NCBI GenBank assembly: GCA_903847385.1
Contig: CAINDO010000449.1
Span: forward strand, 1-64,000
DNA from: an uncultured Myxococcales bacterium
GTDB taxonomy: Bacteria > Myxococcota_A > Bradymonadia > UBA7976 > UBA1532
Length of the DNA stretch: 64,000 nucleotides
Direction of reading: 5' to 3'
This document shows, one piece after another, positions 8,764-17,983 of this stretch. The position numbers were made by a program, and so were the translations under genes. Positions within the stretch are counted from its first letter, which is position 1. Each line of letters opens with the position of its first letter. The notes under the pieces are model-generated. The model saw nothing but the letters and a program-made list of their open reading frames with translations. It had not been told where the DNA came from and searched no databases.

Positions 8764-10290
8764 ATGTTGGCGACCGTGATTTCGGGTGCCGTTCTCGGCA
8801 TCGAAGCGTACCGGGTGGAGGTCGAGGTCGACCTCGGCCGGGGGATGATGGTCTTCAGCACCGTCGGCTTGGCGATGGGCGCGGTGTGCGAGGCCAGGAC
8901 GAGGGTGAAGTCCGCGCTGGAGAACTCCGGGTTCCCCTTTCCTCAGCGACGGGTGACCGTGAATCTCGCCCCCGCACACATTAAGAAGGTGGGGACGGCG
9001 TTCGACCTCCCGATCGCGCTCGGCATCCTGGTCGCCGACGGGAAGATCCCGCCCGAGGCGCTGGCCGACACTCTGGTCGTCGGGGAGCTCTCCCTGGATG
9101 GTCGGGTCCGTGGTGTCCGGGGCGTGCTGCCCATCGCGGCTCAGGCCCGGCGGATTGGCGTGCGGCGCATCATCGTGCCCGCCGAGAACGTCTTGGAGGC
9201 AACAGCGGTCGAAGGCGTCGAGGTTGTGCCGGTCGAGCACCTCGCGGCGCTGGTCGCCGGCCTCTGCGGGACCGAACCCCTTCCCTGTCGGACCGGAATG
9301 CCCGCCGAGGCTCAGAGCACCCGCTCCGACGAGCTGGACCTCGCGGACGTCCGTGGCCAGGCTGTGGCGCGCCGGGCCCTCGAGGTCTGTGCGGCAGGGT
9401 CGCACAACATCCTACTCATAGGTCCGCCCGGGGCAGGCAAAACGCTGATCCTGAGGCGCTTGAATGGAATTCTGCCGGTACTCGGGCCCGAGGAGCGCCT
9501 GGAGTGCTCCACCATCGCGAGCATCGCCGGGCTGCTCCGCCCCGAAGAACCGCTGATGCGGTACCGCCCCTTCCGGGCGCCGCACCACACCGTCTCGGAT
9601 GTCGCCCTAATCGGCGGCGGCTCCAACGCCCGTCCCGGCGAGGTGGCCCTGGCGCACAACGGCGTGCTCTTCCTCGACGAGATGCCCGAGTTCCGGCGGA
9701 ATTCGCTCGAAGCTCTGCGGCAGCCCATCGAGGACGGCGAGGTAGTGGTGGCCCGGGCGGAATACCGGCTCACCTACCCGGCCCGCTGCATGCTCGCGGC
9801 TTCGATGAACCCCTGCCCTTGTGGCTACTTCGGGCATCCCAGGCAGCCGTGCGCCTGCAGCCCCACGGTCATTCGCGCATATCGAAACCGGATCAGCGGG
9901 CCCCTGCTCGACCGGATCGACCTGCAGGTCTGCGTGGACCCAGTGGACTCCGCGACGCTGCGAAACGCACCGCCCGGTGAGGCTTCCGCGGACGTCCGCG
10001 CCCGGGTGATGGCGGCGCGGGAGCGGCAGCTGGACCGGTTCAAGGGGACCGCCGTGCGCAGCAACGCCCAGATGCGGCCGAAGGACCTGGCCCGGTTCTG
10101 CAAACTCGCGCCGGACGCCTCCCGGCTCCTGGAGAGCGCGATCCAGCGCCTCGGGCTCTCCGCCCGCGCCCACGACCGGGTCCTGAAAGTGGCTCGCACC
10201 ATAGCGGACCTGGAGGGGACCAGGGACGTCGGGACGGCCCATGTGGCCGAGGCCATCCAGTACCGCCAGCTCGACCGGGAGGCGCTGTGA
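8764..10290 (+). CDS. comM: ComM/YifB family Mg-chelatase-like AAA+ ATPase (element copy)
   Basis: A complete 508-residue ComM with the N-terminal ChlI fold, Walker [10 protein letters not shown], Walker [11 protein letters not shown], the [11 protein letters not shown] cysteine motif, an arginine-finger region ([13 protein letters not shown]) and the C-terminal lid. It is clearly related to the interrupted host gene along its whole length but differs at many positions, so it is an old homologue and not a fresh duplication. The ribosome binding site is GAGGAGG. Its 3' end leads into recA in the same order as in the host. By family it should supply DNA branch-migration activity in transformation, replacing the function that the insertion destroys. 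Confidence 0.95.
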   Translation: MLATVISGAVLGIEAYRVEVEVDLGRGMMVFSTVGLAMGAVCEARTRVKSALENSGFPFPQRRVTVNLAPAHIKKVGTAFDLPIALGILVADGKIPPEALADTLVVGELSLDGRVRGVRGVLPIAAQARRIGVRRIIVPAENVLEATAVEGVEVVPVEHLAALVAGLCGTEPLPCRTGMPAEAQSTRSDELDLADVRGQAVARRALEVCAAGSHNILLIGPPGAGKTLILRRLNGILPVLGPEERLECSTIASIAGLLRPEEPLMRYRPFRAPHHTVSDVALIGGGSNARPGEVALAHNGVLFLDEMPEFRRNSLEALRQPIEDGEVVVARAEYRLTYPARCMLAASMNPCPCGYFGHPRQPCACSPTVIRAYRNRISGPLLDRIDLQVCVDPVDSATLRNAPPGEASADVRARVMAARERQLDRFKGTAVRSNAQMRPKDLARFCKLAPDASRLLESAIQRLGLSARAHDRVLKVARTIADLEGTRDVGTAHVAEAIQYRQLDREAL

Positions 10291-10418
10291 GCGGCCTCCT
10301 CCCCGATCATCAGAGCGTTTGTTTGTCCCTGCTCCGCCGCGCCGCAGAGGCGCTGCACCGATTCATCGTCGGGCGCCGGCCCCATACCCGCCGGCTTCAA
10401 CAACAAGGAGAGAAGAAC

Positions 10419-11450
10419 ATGTCCCGCACAGCCACCCTGGAAAACCGGAACGACCGCAGCCGCGCCCTCGAGACCGTCCTCGGGAACCTCGAGAAGCAGT
10501 TCGGCAAGGGCACCATTTGGCAGATGGACGAGAATCAGAAGATCGAGCCCGTCGCCGTCCACCCCACCGGCTGCCTCGGGCTCGACCTCGCCCTGGGCAT
10601 CGGCGGCCTCCCCGAGGGCCGCGTCGTCGAGATTTTCGGCCCGGAGAGCTCCGGAAAGACGACGATGATGCTGGAGGTCATCGCCGGCGTGCAGAAGCGC
10701 GGGGGCACTGCGGCCTACATCGACGCCGAGCACGCCCTGGATCTCACCTACGCCCGCAACCTGGGCGTCGACATCGCACGCCTCCTGATCTCCCAGCCGG
10801 ACAGCGGGGAGCAGGCCCTGGAGATCGCCGACGCGCTCGCCCGGTCCGGGGCCGTCGACCTCATCGTCGTGGACTCCGTGGCGGCCCTGGTGCCCAAGGC
10901 GGAGTTGGAGGGCGACATGGGCGATCAGCACGTGGGCCTGCAGGCGCGGCTGATGTCCCAGGCTCTGCGCAAACTGACCGCCGTCGCCGCACGTGGCCAG
11001 TGCACGGTCGTCTTCATCAACCAGCTCCGCATGAAGATCGGGGTGACCTTCGGCTCGCCGGAGACCACCACCGGCGGCAACGCGCTGAAGTTCTACGCCA
11101 GCGTGCGGCTCGACATCCGCCGGATCGGCGCCGTCAAGGTCGGCGAGGAGACGGTCGGCAACCGCACGCGGGTGAAGGTCGTCAAGAACAAGATGGCGCC
11201 GCCGTTCCGCGAGGCCGAGTTCGACATCCTCTACGGGAGCGGCATCAACCGCGCCGGGGACTTGGTCGACCAGGGCGTTGCCGCCGGCATCGTCGAGAAG
11301 AGCGGCTCCTGGTACAGCTTCGGTTCGGAGCGGCTGGGCCAGGGGCGCGAGCAGGCCTGCGCGCTGATCCGCAGCCGGCCGGAGCTAGAGGAGACGCTGC
11401 GCGCGGCGGTCATCGACCATACGGCCCCGAAGGTCGCCGCCGCGGCGTGA
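10419..11450 (+). CDS. recA: RecA recombinase (element copy)
   Basis: 343 residues from an ATG preceded by AAGGAGAG; the frame is open further upstream but lacks homology there. The RecA core is complete: the [10 protein letters not shown]-terminus, Walker [10 protein letters not shown], Walker [11 protein letters not shown], the L1/L2 DNA-binding loops (including [28 protein letters not shown]) and a C-terminal domain. The extreme acidic tail common in other RecA proteins is short. It catalyses strand exchange and LexA/CI co-protease activation. The first ~58 residues are close to host RecA at 63825. The insertion separates the host recA from its upstream promoter, so this copy may be the main RecA in the cell. 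Confidence 0.95.
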   Translation: MSRTATLENRNDRSRALETVLGNLEKQFGKGTIWQMDENQKIEPVAVHPTGCLGLDLALGIGGLPEGRVVEIFGPESSGKTTMMLEVIAGVQKRGGTAAYIDAEHALDLTYARNLGVDIARLLISQPDSGEQALEIADALARSGAVDLIVVDSVAALVPKAELEGDMGDQHVGLQARLMSQALRKLTAVAARGQCTVVFINQLRMKIGVTFGSPETTTGGNALKFYASVRLDIRRIGAVKVGEETVGNRTRVKVVKNKMAPPFREAEFDILYGSGINRAGDLVDQGVAAGIVEKSGSWYSFGSERLGQGREQACALIRSRPELEETLRAAVIDHTAPKVAAAA

Positions 11451-11534
11451 GCGGGGGCGCAGTGGGGTGACCTGCGCGCTGCGCGGAGCGAGCTGAGGAG
11501 AGAACCGCCTCGTGAACCAGGACAGCGCGGCGCG

Positions 11535-12905
11535 CTACATGCCGTAGACGCCCAACCGGGACTTCAGCGTCACCCGGCCCGCAGAAACGATCTCGACGTT
11601 CATGTAGTGGAAGCCTCGATACGCGACATGCCGCCAGTGCTCACACCGGGCTGCATCTTCGGGGGTGAGTAGAGGGATCACACTAGGCTGCTGAACAAGG
11701 TCCTTCGCCTTTCGCGCGTCCTGGCCGTGGTTCCGCACCGTGAAGCGCGCCTCGGCGGGAAACTGGATGGATGACGGAATCGTCGGCTTGAAGCGAAGCC
11801 AGCGGCCCTTTCGCACGTGGCGGGAGGTGGGGCGGTAGGTGCTCAGGTACTTGCCCCGCTCCGTTGCGTGCTCCGTTACACTCACGTGAAGCGCGCCGGG
11901 CGTGAGGACGGTCAGAGCGGTCACCGCGCCAGTATCTGTCTGGGCGTTCGGCCCGCTGCCGAGATACGCCTCCCATTCGAGCCGGCGTTGCTGGTAGCTG
12001 GCTGGAACTCCGTCCGCATCCGCAAGGTCCGGAAGAACAAAGGGCAGCTCCCGGTGGCTGTCGCCATCGCCTAGCGTCTTGATCGACATCACGTCATCGG
12101 CGAGGTCGACGGTCTCGATCAGGGTCTGGCCGATCATGATCTCCCCCGGACCAGCCGACTGTTGGAGCTTTGCGGCCACGTCAACGTAGAACGAAGTCGC
12201 CGTGACCTCCTCGACGTTGGGATAGCCGTATGCCGACCACATCACGAACTCCTGCGCGCCGTGGTCCAATCCGATTCGGATGGAAAATCCGCTGCCGTAC
12301 CCCTCCTGAGCCAACTTCGCGCTAACACGGTCGGCGACCAGCCGAAGGAGTGCGGCACAGTTCAGGCCGTCGACGATGCCGCTCTCCGGAGGGCTGCTGT
12401 CCGACGGCATGAAGAATGCCAGCACCGCATCGCCCATGATGCGATGGACATGGCCATCAAAGGCCGTGATGGTATCGATTGCGGCACAAATGAAGGCGTT
12501 CTTGACATCTCGGACGAACCCTGGGTCCTGACGCCTAAGGTATGCCAGCCGGGTCGAACCGACCATGTCCATGAACATGGTCGTCGTTGCGCAGAAGGCC
12601 TGCTGGTCAGTCCCTCGGAGGTGCTCGAGACCTGGTGGCGTTCCAAACGTGGGGCTTCGGACGCCGGGCTTGCCGTAGAGCTCGCGGATCTTCTGCTGGG
12701 CCGCGAAGTGGTGGCCGAGCGATGCGGCCACCTTGCTCATGAGAAGCGAGTCCGGACGGTCCATCGACTTGGCCATTTCGGACCGCGCCAGCGCCTTGCC
12801 CTCCTCCGTGAATACGGTAGGGCCATGGCCAGCAGTACGGTACCGCGTGAACGAATCGAAAATCGCCGCCGCCGCGGGGTTGGAATCAGCTGACGAGGTG
12901 GTCAC
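11535..12905 (-). CDS. Pycsar-type nucleotide cyclase (PycC-like)
   Basis: A 456-residue protein with a class III nucleotidyl cyclase domain. The metal aspartates lie in FMDMVGSTRL (D113) and HRIMGDAVLAFF (D159). The second half (from about residue 300) fits the C-terminal sensor-like domain of Pycsar cyclases. In Pycsar systems the cyclase makes cCMP or cUMP on phage infection and a partner effector responds. The GTG start overlaps the TGA of an upstream four-helix membrane protein with the features of the Pycsar TM effector, which is the strongest support. The nucleobase made cannot be read from the sequence with confidence. Confidence 0.82.
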   Translation of the reverse strand: MTTSSADSNPAAAAIFDSFTRYRTAGHGPTVFTEEGKALARSEMAKSMDRPDSLLMSKVAASLGHHFAAQQKIRELYGKPGVRSPTFGTPPGLEHLRGTDQQAFCATTTMFMDMVGSTRLAYLRRQDPGFVRDVKNAFICAAIDTITAFDGHVHRIMGDAVLAFFMPSDSSPPESGIVDGLNCAALLRLVADRVSAKLAQEGYGSGFSIRIGLDHGAQEFVMWSAYGYPNVEEVTATSFYVDVAAKLQQSAGPGEIMIGQTLIETVDLADDVMSIKTLGDGDSHRELPFVLPDLADADGVPASYQQRRLEWEAYLGSGPNAQTDTGAVTALTVLTPGALHVSVTEHATERGKYLSTYRPTSRHVRKGRWLRFKPTIPSSIQFPAEARFTVRNHGQDARKAKDLVQQPSVIPLLTPEDAARCEHWRHVAYRGFHYMNVEIVSAGRVTLKSRLGVYGM

Positions 12906-13471
12906 GGGCCATTCTCTCCGAGCCGGGCGATAAGGATTGCGACACCGAGGACAATGAGAGCCGGAACTTGGCCGAAGATGGCCACATTCATCCCTGCCTT
13001 GATGAGCCGGAACTTCTTCGCCAGACCTCCCGCAAGGGCATGGGCCTGAAACGAGAGATCTTCGGCGAGGGAGCGGCGCGTGGCCTTGACGATGTAGTCG
13101 CGGTAATCCCCAGGCAGAGAGTGCATTGCGACGTCCCCGAAGAAGACCGCCGAAAGGTAGTGGCTCTCGTCACCTTTCGTGCGGAGATACGGCGCGACAG
13201 CCAACAGGCACAGGACTACAGCCACAGCCGCACAGACGGCCGTCGCTCCCAACGCGAGGTGGAGCACATTGCGGAGCGCCGACCCGCTCGCGTCTGAAAC
13301 GATGCTGTTCCACTTGACGAGGATCGTACCGACCATGAGCGAGTTCAGCGCGACGATGAAGGAAGCCTTCGTGTTGGTCGCGCTGATGTACGTGTCGTAC
13401 CGCGCAATCACCTTCCAGAGGAAGTCGATCCGCTGAGCCTCGTCGAGTCGCTCGTCCACGTCATCCCTCAT
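12902..13471 (-). CDS. Pycsar membrane effector (PycTM-like)
   Basis: 189 residues. An N-terminal amphipathic part (WKVIARYDTYISATNTKASFIVALNS) is followed by two hydrophobic segments (about residues 38-55 and 72-92) and a final one near the C-terminus (GQVPALIVLGVAILIARL). The sequence YDTYISATNTKASFIVALNSLM is the recognisable Pycsar TM-effector signature. In this family the protein binds the cyclic pyrimidine nucleotide and disrupts the inner membrane, stopping growth of infected cells. It lies upstream of the cyclase with a GTGA overlap, so the two are translationally coupled. Confidence 0.82.
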   Translation of the reverse strand: MRDDVDERLDEAQRIDFLWKVIARYDTYISATNTKASFIVALNSLMVGTILVKWNSIVSDASGSALRNVLHLALGATAVCAAVAVVLCLLAVAPYLRTKGDESHYLSAVFFGDVAMHSLPGDYRDYIVKATRRSLAEDLSFQAHALAGGLAKKFRLIKAGMNVAIFGQVPALIVLGVAILIARLGENGP

Positions 13472-13593
13472 CGGTTTCCCCGCCTAGCAGCCGCCCGGAG
13501 ACACTGCCCGGATGTTCAGCACATTCGCCAGGATAATACGCAAACGTCCGTCGGCCGCAACTGGTTGGTCGATGGCGACGTTGGCGAGGCCGA

Positions 13594-14133
13594 TCAGGAC
13601 GCCAGCAGCGGGACCCACGCAGCACCCTCCTGCCACTTGACCCGGACTTCCCAGCGATACCCGTCAAAGCTGTGCAGGCGCCAAGTCGTCACCGGCGCAC
13701 GATCCACTTTCGCTCCGGCGAAGCCGCCCGCGAACGCGCCAACGAGAGCACCGAGTGGATGCTTCGTCAGGGCCAGCCCCGCAAGCGCGCCCCCCACGAT
13801 CCCGTGGGGCACGTAGGTCTCCTCCACCAAGTGCTGCAAGGGTCGCTCAGCCGGGTCGAACCTGTCGAGGTGGAACCGAGCAACCTGGAAATCGCGGAAC
13901 CAGTGGGCATGGATGGCCTCCCCGTTGTTCAACGACCAGCGGCAGTTCCCGGTCTGCCCGCGGTCCAACGACGGGGTGCCGCCGTCCGAGCACGAAGCGA
14001 ACTCACGCCACGCGACGCGCCGGTCGACGTAGCTGAGTTCGAGTTCGTGGAAGCCAGGCCGGCTGAGCCCGACACGGCTCAAGATGCTGGCAACATGGCG
14101 GAACCCAATCTGGCCGGGGAGGTTCATGGTCAC
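13594..14133 (-). CDS. unknown protein with glycine-zipper segment, in the Pycsar operon
   Basis: 179 residues from a GTG that overlaps the stop of the preceding small gene; an in-frame ATG lies two codons later. The N-terminal half is soluble, with several W/F/H residues. The C-terminal half contains GGALAGLALTKHPLGALVGAFAG, a glycine-zipper-like hydrophobic stretch that could insert in a membrane. It stands about 120 bases upstream of the PycTM-like gene on the same strand, so it is probably in the same transcription unit. I do not recognise the family. It could be an accessory, a second effector or an unrelated passenger. Confidence 0.6.
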   Translation of the reverse strand: MTMNLPGQIGFRHVASILSRVGLSRPGFHELELSYVDRRVAWREFASCSDGGTPSLDRGQTGNCRWSLNNGEAIHAHWFRDFQVARFHLDRFDPAERPLQHLVEETYVPHGIVGGALAGLALTKHPLGALVGAFAGGFAGAKVDRAPVTTWRLHSFDGYRWEVRVKWQEGAAWVPLLAS

Positions 14134-14306
14134 CGCTCCTTCGTGACGCCCTTGAAGGGCGCTTTGTCCTGCTTCACGTCCATGAAACGGCCGGTGTCGG
14201 AGTCCCGTTTCACCCAGTTGCCGCTGGGCGTCTGGGTCTGAGAGCGGTCCTTCACGGGGCCGATGCGGTGTCCATTGCCGGTGTTCTTCGCCACTTTACT
14301 TCTCAT
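14130..14306 (-). CDS. small basic protein, first gene of the Pycsar-side operon
   Basis: 58 residues from the ATG at 14306; the frame is open to a GTG at 14408. The core reads NGHRIGPVKDRSQTQTPSGNW, then VKRDSDTGRFMDVKQDKAPFKG, a pattern I have seen in many small uncharacterised proteins of bacteria and phages (a T/S-G-[KR]-F segment followed by PFKGVRKE-like ends). It overlaps the next gene by GTGA. Lys/Arg-rich, without cysteines or membrane segments. The function is unknown. Confidence 0.55.
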   Translation of the reverse strand: MRSKVAKNTGNGHRIGPVKDRSQTQTPSGNWVKRDSDTGRFMDVKQDKAPFKGVTKER

Positions 14307-14435
14307 TTCCTCGGCCGACGCGCGGCCTCCTGTTTGCGCCGGCTCCCCGCCGAACATGGGTCGCCAGCCCCTCAGGACTGGCACCTCCACGAATAGCGAC
14401 CGGTCCACAGGTGGTCAAATGGCGGAACATCAGAC

Positions 14436-14453
14436 TGGACCAAATTGGATCCA
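14436..14453. promoter_or_regulatory. near-palindrome between the WYL gene and the Pycsar-side operon
   Basis: TGGACCAAATTGGATCCA is an almost symmetrical site (GGACCAA against TTGGATCC) in the divergent control region. A WYL regulator gene starts 27 bases to the right. It is a candidate operator for that regulator, by analogy with CapW/BrxR-type WYL repressors that bind inverted repeats beside defence operons. The link is positional only. Confidence 0.4.
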
Positions 14454-14480
14454 TTTACGCCGTCTGGTATCCTCGGGGGC

Positions 14481-15473
14481 ATGGCACGATTCGATCCGTT
14501 GCGCCGCCTGCTGCCTCTCGTCGCGGGCCTCTACCGGGGGCACAGACTCGGTTGGGAGGAGGTTGCCCGCGATACCGGGCTCGGAGAACAACAGGCTCGC
14601 CGGATGTGGCGGACCTTGGTGGACGAGTTGGGTCTGCGCATCGCGCGCGATGGTCGCCGAAAGGTTGCGTCCCTTCCGGTCGAAGATCCTGAGTGGACAC
14701 CCGACCTTGAAGGCCTTGTGGCCATCAAGTTCGCGGACGCCGCGATGGAGGCCTTCCGCGGCAGTGACGTCCACGCACGCTGGCGTGAGTTGGCAGACCG
14801 GGCCGTGCTGACCGCAAGCGAGCGGGCCCGAGGAAAGTTCGAGCTCCTCCGCAGCGCCCTGGTCTATGTCCGTGGCCCGCACACGGACCTCGGCCCGGTC
14901 AGAGATTCCCTCACCGAAATCATAGACGGACTGGCCTGCCGCCATCGCGTTCGACTCTTGTACCGCAAGAACGGCGCCAGCGATTGGGAGCCTTGCGACG
15001 TGGAGCCGTGGTCGCTCGTTTTGCACGCGGGGAGCCTCTACCTCCTGGCCCCGCGCCGCGGTCAGGACCAACCGAAACTCTGGAAGCTGGAATCGGTCCG
15101 GCGTTGCGAACGGCTCAAAGGCGACACCTACGAGTACCCGAGCGCCTACCGCTTCGACGGGGCGCGACATTTCGAGCGTTTCATCGGTGTCTGGACCTCC
15201 GACTTGCTGCCGGTCGATGTTGTTCTGCGGTTCGTTGGCCGCATCCGCGACTACGTCGAGGCCACGACTTGGCACCCGACCGAGCGGAAGACCCGACTCG
15301 AGGACGGCGGAGTGGAGGTGCGGCTGACGGTCGCACTTACCCCCGACCTCGACCGCTGGGTCATGGGGTTCGGAGAGGAGTGCCGCGTGGTGGAGCCGCC
15401 AGAGTTGGCCACGCGAATCTCTGCGCGCCTTCGGCCGGCTGCCGACCAATATGGATCCCCGCCAGCCGGGTGA
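14481..15473 (+). CDS. WYL-domain transcriptional regulator
   Basis: 330 residues from the ATG after CTCGGGGGC; an in-frame TTG at 14445 is an alternative start. An N-terminal winged-helix DNA-binding region (YRGHRLGWEEVARDTGLGEQQARRMWRTLVDE) is followed by a WYL domain (HRVRLLYRKNGASDWEPCDVEPWSLVLHAGSLYLLA) and a C-terminal WCX-like part (VDVVLRFVGRIRDYVEATTWHP). WYL proteins sense nucleic acid or nucleotide ligands and often repress phage-defence islands. Here the gene is divergent from the Pycsar-side operon, so it most likely controls that operon and itself. Confidence 0.85.
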   Translation: MARFDPLRRLLPLVAGLYRGHRLGWEEVARDTGLGEQQARRMWRTLVDELGLRIARDGRRKVASLPVEDPEWTPDLEGLVAIKFADAAMEAFRGSDVHARWRELADRAVLTASERARGKFELLRSALVYVRGPHTDLGPVRDSLTEIIDGLACRHRVRLLYRKNGASDWEPCDVEPWSLVLHAGSLYLLAPRRGQDQPKLWKLESVRRCERLKGDTYEYPSAYRFDGARHFERFIGVWTSDLLPVDVVLRFVGRIRDYVEATTWHPTERKTRLEDGGVEVRLTVALTPDLDRWVMGFGEECRVVEPPELATRISARLRPAADQYGSPPAG

Positions 15474-15733
15474 CGTCTGCTGACGTAACCCCTCCCCGCG
15501 ACCTGGCCGTGGCGCTCGGGTCCGTCGCAAGCGCCACGGACGCCCTCATCGTCGAGCTGGCGGTCGCCCGCCTCTGTGCCGAGTTCGGAGTACCCGGAAG
15601 GCTGCGACACCCCGAGCTCGTCACAGCATGGATCACGACGATGAAACAGGATTCCCGGTTCGTGATCGCCGCTGCCGAAGTCGCGCAGGTCGCGGCGGAC
15701 AGCCTGAACGTCGTGAGATTGATAGGAACATGA
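15470..15733 (+). CDS. ArdC-like C-terminal fragment, coupled to the WYL gene
   Basis: 87 residues from a GTG that overlaps the WYL stop (GTGA). The sequence DALIVELAVARLCAEFGVPG, then HPELVTAWITTMKQDSRFVIAAAEVAQVAADSLN, matches the end of ArdC-type antirestriction/zincin proteins (the helix with an E..A..LC motif and the WL..LK.D.R.IF.AA..AQ.A.. stretch). The N-terminal ssDNA-binding domain and the HExxH zinc motif are absent. It could be a truncated relic or a small protein that has kept one binding module. The overlap suggests it is still translated. Confidence 0.55.
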   Translation: MTSADVTPPRDLAVALGSVASATDALIVELAVARLCAEFGVPGRLRHPELVTAWITTMKQDSRFVIAAAEVAQVAADSLNVVRLIGT

Positions 15734-15902
15734 CCCTCCGTCGGTCGCCCGGCGGCAAGTTTGCTTTGCAAGTTCGCGGGGCTTGGCGGGCCCGACGAAG
15801 AACCGGCTTGCTGTCCGGAATCCAGCTTCTGACGCGTCTGGGCATTGCCTGCTCTTGAGCTCGCGAACGAATTTGTCGACCACCGAGCACCGCGAGGTTC
15901 TG

Positions 15903-16343
15903 ATGGCGAGGAACAGCACGAGGCCAGGCCACATGAACCCTCAGTCGCAACGCGTGGGTCAGCGCCTTGGCTCCAGCAAGCCGCACCCAAGCCAGTACGT
16001 CTATGAGCTTCGGTGCGAGCGCCCCCTCATCGCCGGTGGACAGTGCGGACAAGTCTATGGGGCGAACGGGTGCGACATTGATGGCGGCGGGGCTGGCAGT
16101 GGGCGGAAGTGCCCGGCTTGCCAGGCCGTCAAAGCCGGAGAGATTCACATCGTGACTTTGCCCCGGGCTGCAGGGCCGCGAAAGCGATCGTGGGCTGCGC
16201 CCACAGGGCAACAATCCGGTCGGCGTCACCTTACGTCCCAGCCGCTCTATTTCCCATGGCACTTCTTGTACTTGAGCCCGCTCTTGCACGGGCACGGGTC
16301 GTTGCGCCCGACCTTCGGTACCGCTGGTGCTGGCGCGAACTGA
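15903..16343 (+). CDS. small zinc-ribbon protein
   Basis: An ATG start is followed by a region containing QYVYELRC, QCGQVYGANGCDI and KCPACQ. This is the cysteine layout of a short zinc-binding family (YVYELRC..CG..YGANG.DI...CP.CQ) common beside mobile-element genes. The last ~50 residues are antisense to the 3' end of the SEC-C gene and look less protein-like. The true end may therefore be different, or the gene may be damaged there. The function is unknown; members may act as DNA-binding or nuclease-associated proteins. Confidence 0.45.
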   Translation: MARNSTRPGHMNPQSQRVGQRLGSSKPHPSQYVYELRCERPLIAGGQCGQVYGANGCDIDGGGAGSGRKCPACQAVKAGEIHIVTLPRAAGPRKRSWAAPTGQQSGRRHLTSQPLYFPWHFLYLSPLLHGHGSLRPTFGTAGAGAN

Positions 16344-17971
16344 CCGGTTGCTCTCGCGTTGATGCTAGGGCTGCGCGTCCCAGCCAAGTGTGCGTCCAAC
16401 CAAGCGGCTCGGCGTCGTATCTCGGCTTCGTCGACCCCGGGCCCCGCCTTCATCCGCACCATCTCAAGTTGCGACTCCTTCGAAAGCCGGCCGGCGGTCG
16501 GATCGGTCTTCGTGAGCCGCGCAGCGAGCTCGTCCGTTTCGAATCGACGCGAGCCGTCGGGATTGCACTGGTACCAGACGGCCGACAGTTCTTGGTGGCG
16601 TTCCTGCGTCCTGGGCAATCGCCGAAGATACGCGTCGAGTCGCAGATAGGCAGCCTGGGCGACCTTGCGAGCGTCGGGACCTGTGTCCGGCTCCGCCTTC
16701 TCGGCCGCCCAGGTGCGCCCCAAGGCCAAGCCGAAATTGGCCTCATCGTCGGACTTGGCAAGCTCCCGCTCGGCCGTCCAGAGGAGGGCTTCGGCACACT
16801 CGTCCTGACACGCACGTTCCAGGAGGTCCTCTGCGCTCTCCCCAGGCAATGCCCTCGCTCCATCGAGAATGAGGGTCGCCAGCGTGAACATCGCCAGTGG
16901 AAAGTCTTGCCTGGCCGCACGGCGAAGCCACACGAGTCCGGTCTCGGGGTCCTCGGGTCCGCCAACACCATTGACGAGGAAGCTGCCGTACGTGAATTGG
17001 CCAATTGGGAACCCGGCCTCGGCCGATCGGCGCGCGTAGTCTCTCGCTGCTTCCGGGGACGACTCCACGCCTCTCCCACCTCGATACAGAATGGCCAGCG
17101 CGTTGAAAGCCCGCGGGTCCTCGTGGGTCGCAGCTCGCTCGAAGAAGTCAGCCGCCATGGCGATGTCGGTCTCGAAGCCATGCTTGCCCTCGAGGTGGAA
17201 TGCTCCCAGGAGGAACAAGGCCTCCGGGTCGTCATCCTGGGCCGCCCAGTCCAGGTACCACTTCGCCTCCTCCAACTTGTCCTGGGCAGCGTCCTGCTCG
17301 TCGAAAACCAACTTCGCCATTTCGGTTCTCGCCGCGGGGACTCCGTGGAGAGCGACGCGCAGCAACTCCCGGATCTCGTTGGTCCGCAGGTGGAGGACGC
17401 CGAATTGTGCGGCCCGAAGTTCACGTCGCTTCTGGGCCTGCGACGCCAGAATCGCTTTGGCGACGTAGTACTTGGCAGCGTCGTCGCCCATGTTCTCGCG
17501 CCCGCCCAACACTGCGTCGCGGAAGATCGCGTTGCTGTCCGCCGGCGTCGGCGGTTCGTATGCAGGGACTTCGTCAGGGCGACCGCCCATGTGACAGTGA
17601 AGCCACTCCGCGAGTGACCATGCCGTCCTGATCAAGTCGGGAATCGGCACGGCACTGGGCGTGCGTTTCGAGGGGTGAGCGCCGCGGTTCCCGGACTCTC
17701 GCAATTCGTCTAGTTTGTCGACGACCCCGGCTGGGACCGTAGCCGTCTTCCTCATGGCGTCCAGCAGCTCGAAGAACGTCTTCCTGGCGTTCGTCGCATC
17801 CGGGCAGAGGTGGCGCCGGGTGAGCCCCTCACCGAAGGCACGGAGAGCGACGGTGGCGGAGGCCGGGTCGTCGTGACCGAGCTGTGCCGCCCGGAGGAGC
17901 TGCGTCGCGAGGTCGGTGTCCAGCGTCCGCAGGAACTGGAGGCGATCGCCAAATGTCCTTCCGTCGTCCAT
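16247..17971 (-). CDS. DUF4145-like, Sel1-repeat and SEC-C protein
   Basis: 574 residues in three parts. The N-terminal ~130 residues resemble DUF4145-type domains (AFGEGLTRRHLC, RKTFFELLDAMRKTA, VVDKLDELRESGNRGAHPS), which are found in restriction and abortive-infection proteins. A run of Sel1/TPR-like repeats follows (AKWYLDWAAQDDDPEALFLLGAFHLEG and similar). The protein ends in a SEC-C zinc motif (GRNDPCPCKSGLKYKKCHGK). SEC-C binds zinc and often tags proteins for nucleic-acid or ribosome-linked roles. The start lies 12 bases after a small upstream gene on the same strand. A defence function is plausible from the domains but not proven. Confidence 0.75.
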   Translation of the reverse strand: MDDGRTFGDRLQFLRTLDTDLATQLLRAAQLGHDDPASATVALRAFGEGLTRRHLCPDATNARKTFFELLDAMRKTATVPAGVVDKLDELRESGNRGAHPSKRTPSAVPIPDLIRTAWSLAEWLHCHMGGRPDEVPAYEPPTPADSNAIFRDAVLGGRENMGDDAAKYYVAKAILASQAQKRRELRAAQFGVLHLRTNEIRELLRVALHGVPAARTEMAKLVFDEQDAAQDKLEEAKWYLDWAAQDDDPEALFLLGAFHLEGKHGFETDIAMAADFFERAATHEDPRAFNALAILYRGGRGVESSPEAARDYARRSAEAGFPIGQFTYGSFLVNGVGGPEDPETGLVWLRRAARQDFPLAMFTLATLILDGARALPGESAEDLLERACQDECAEALLWTAERELAKSDDEANFGLALGRTWAAEKAEPDTGPDARKVAQAAYLRLDAYLRRLPRTQERHQELSAVWYQCNPDGSRRFETDELAARLTKTDPTAGRLSKESQLEMVRMKAGPGVDEAEIRRRAAWLDAHLAGTRSPSINARATGQFAPAPAVPKVGRNDPCPCKSGLKYKKCHGK

Positions 17972-17983
17972 TTTATTCGCGAC

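Noticed and set aside
10287-10418. N-terminal extension of element RecA
   Set aside because: No RecA homology in these 44 codons; the ATG at 10419 has a ribosome binding site and matches the host RecA start.
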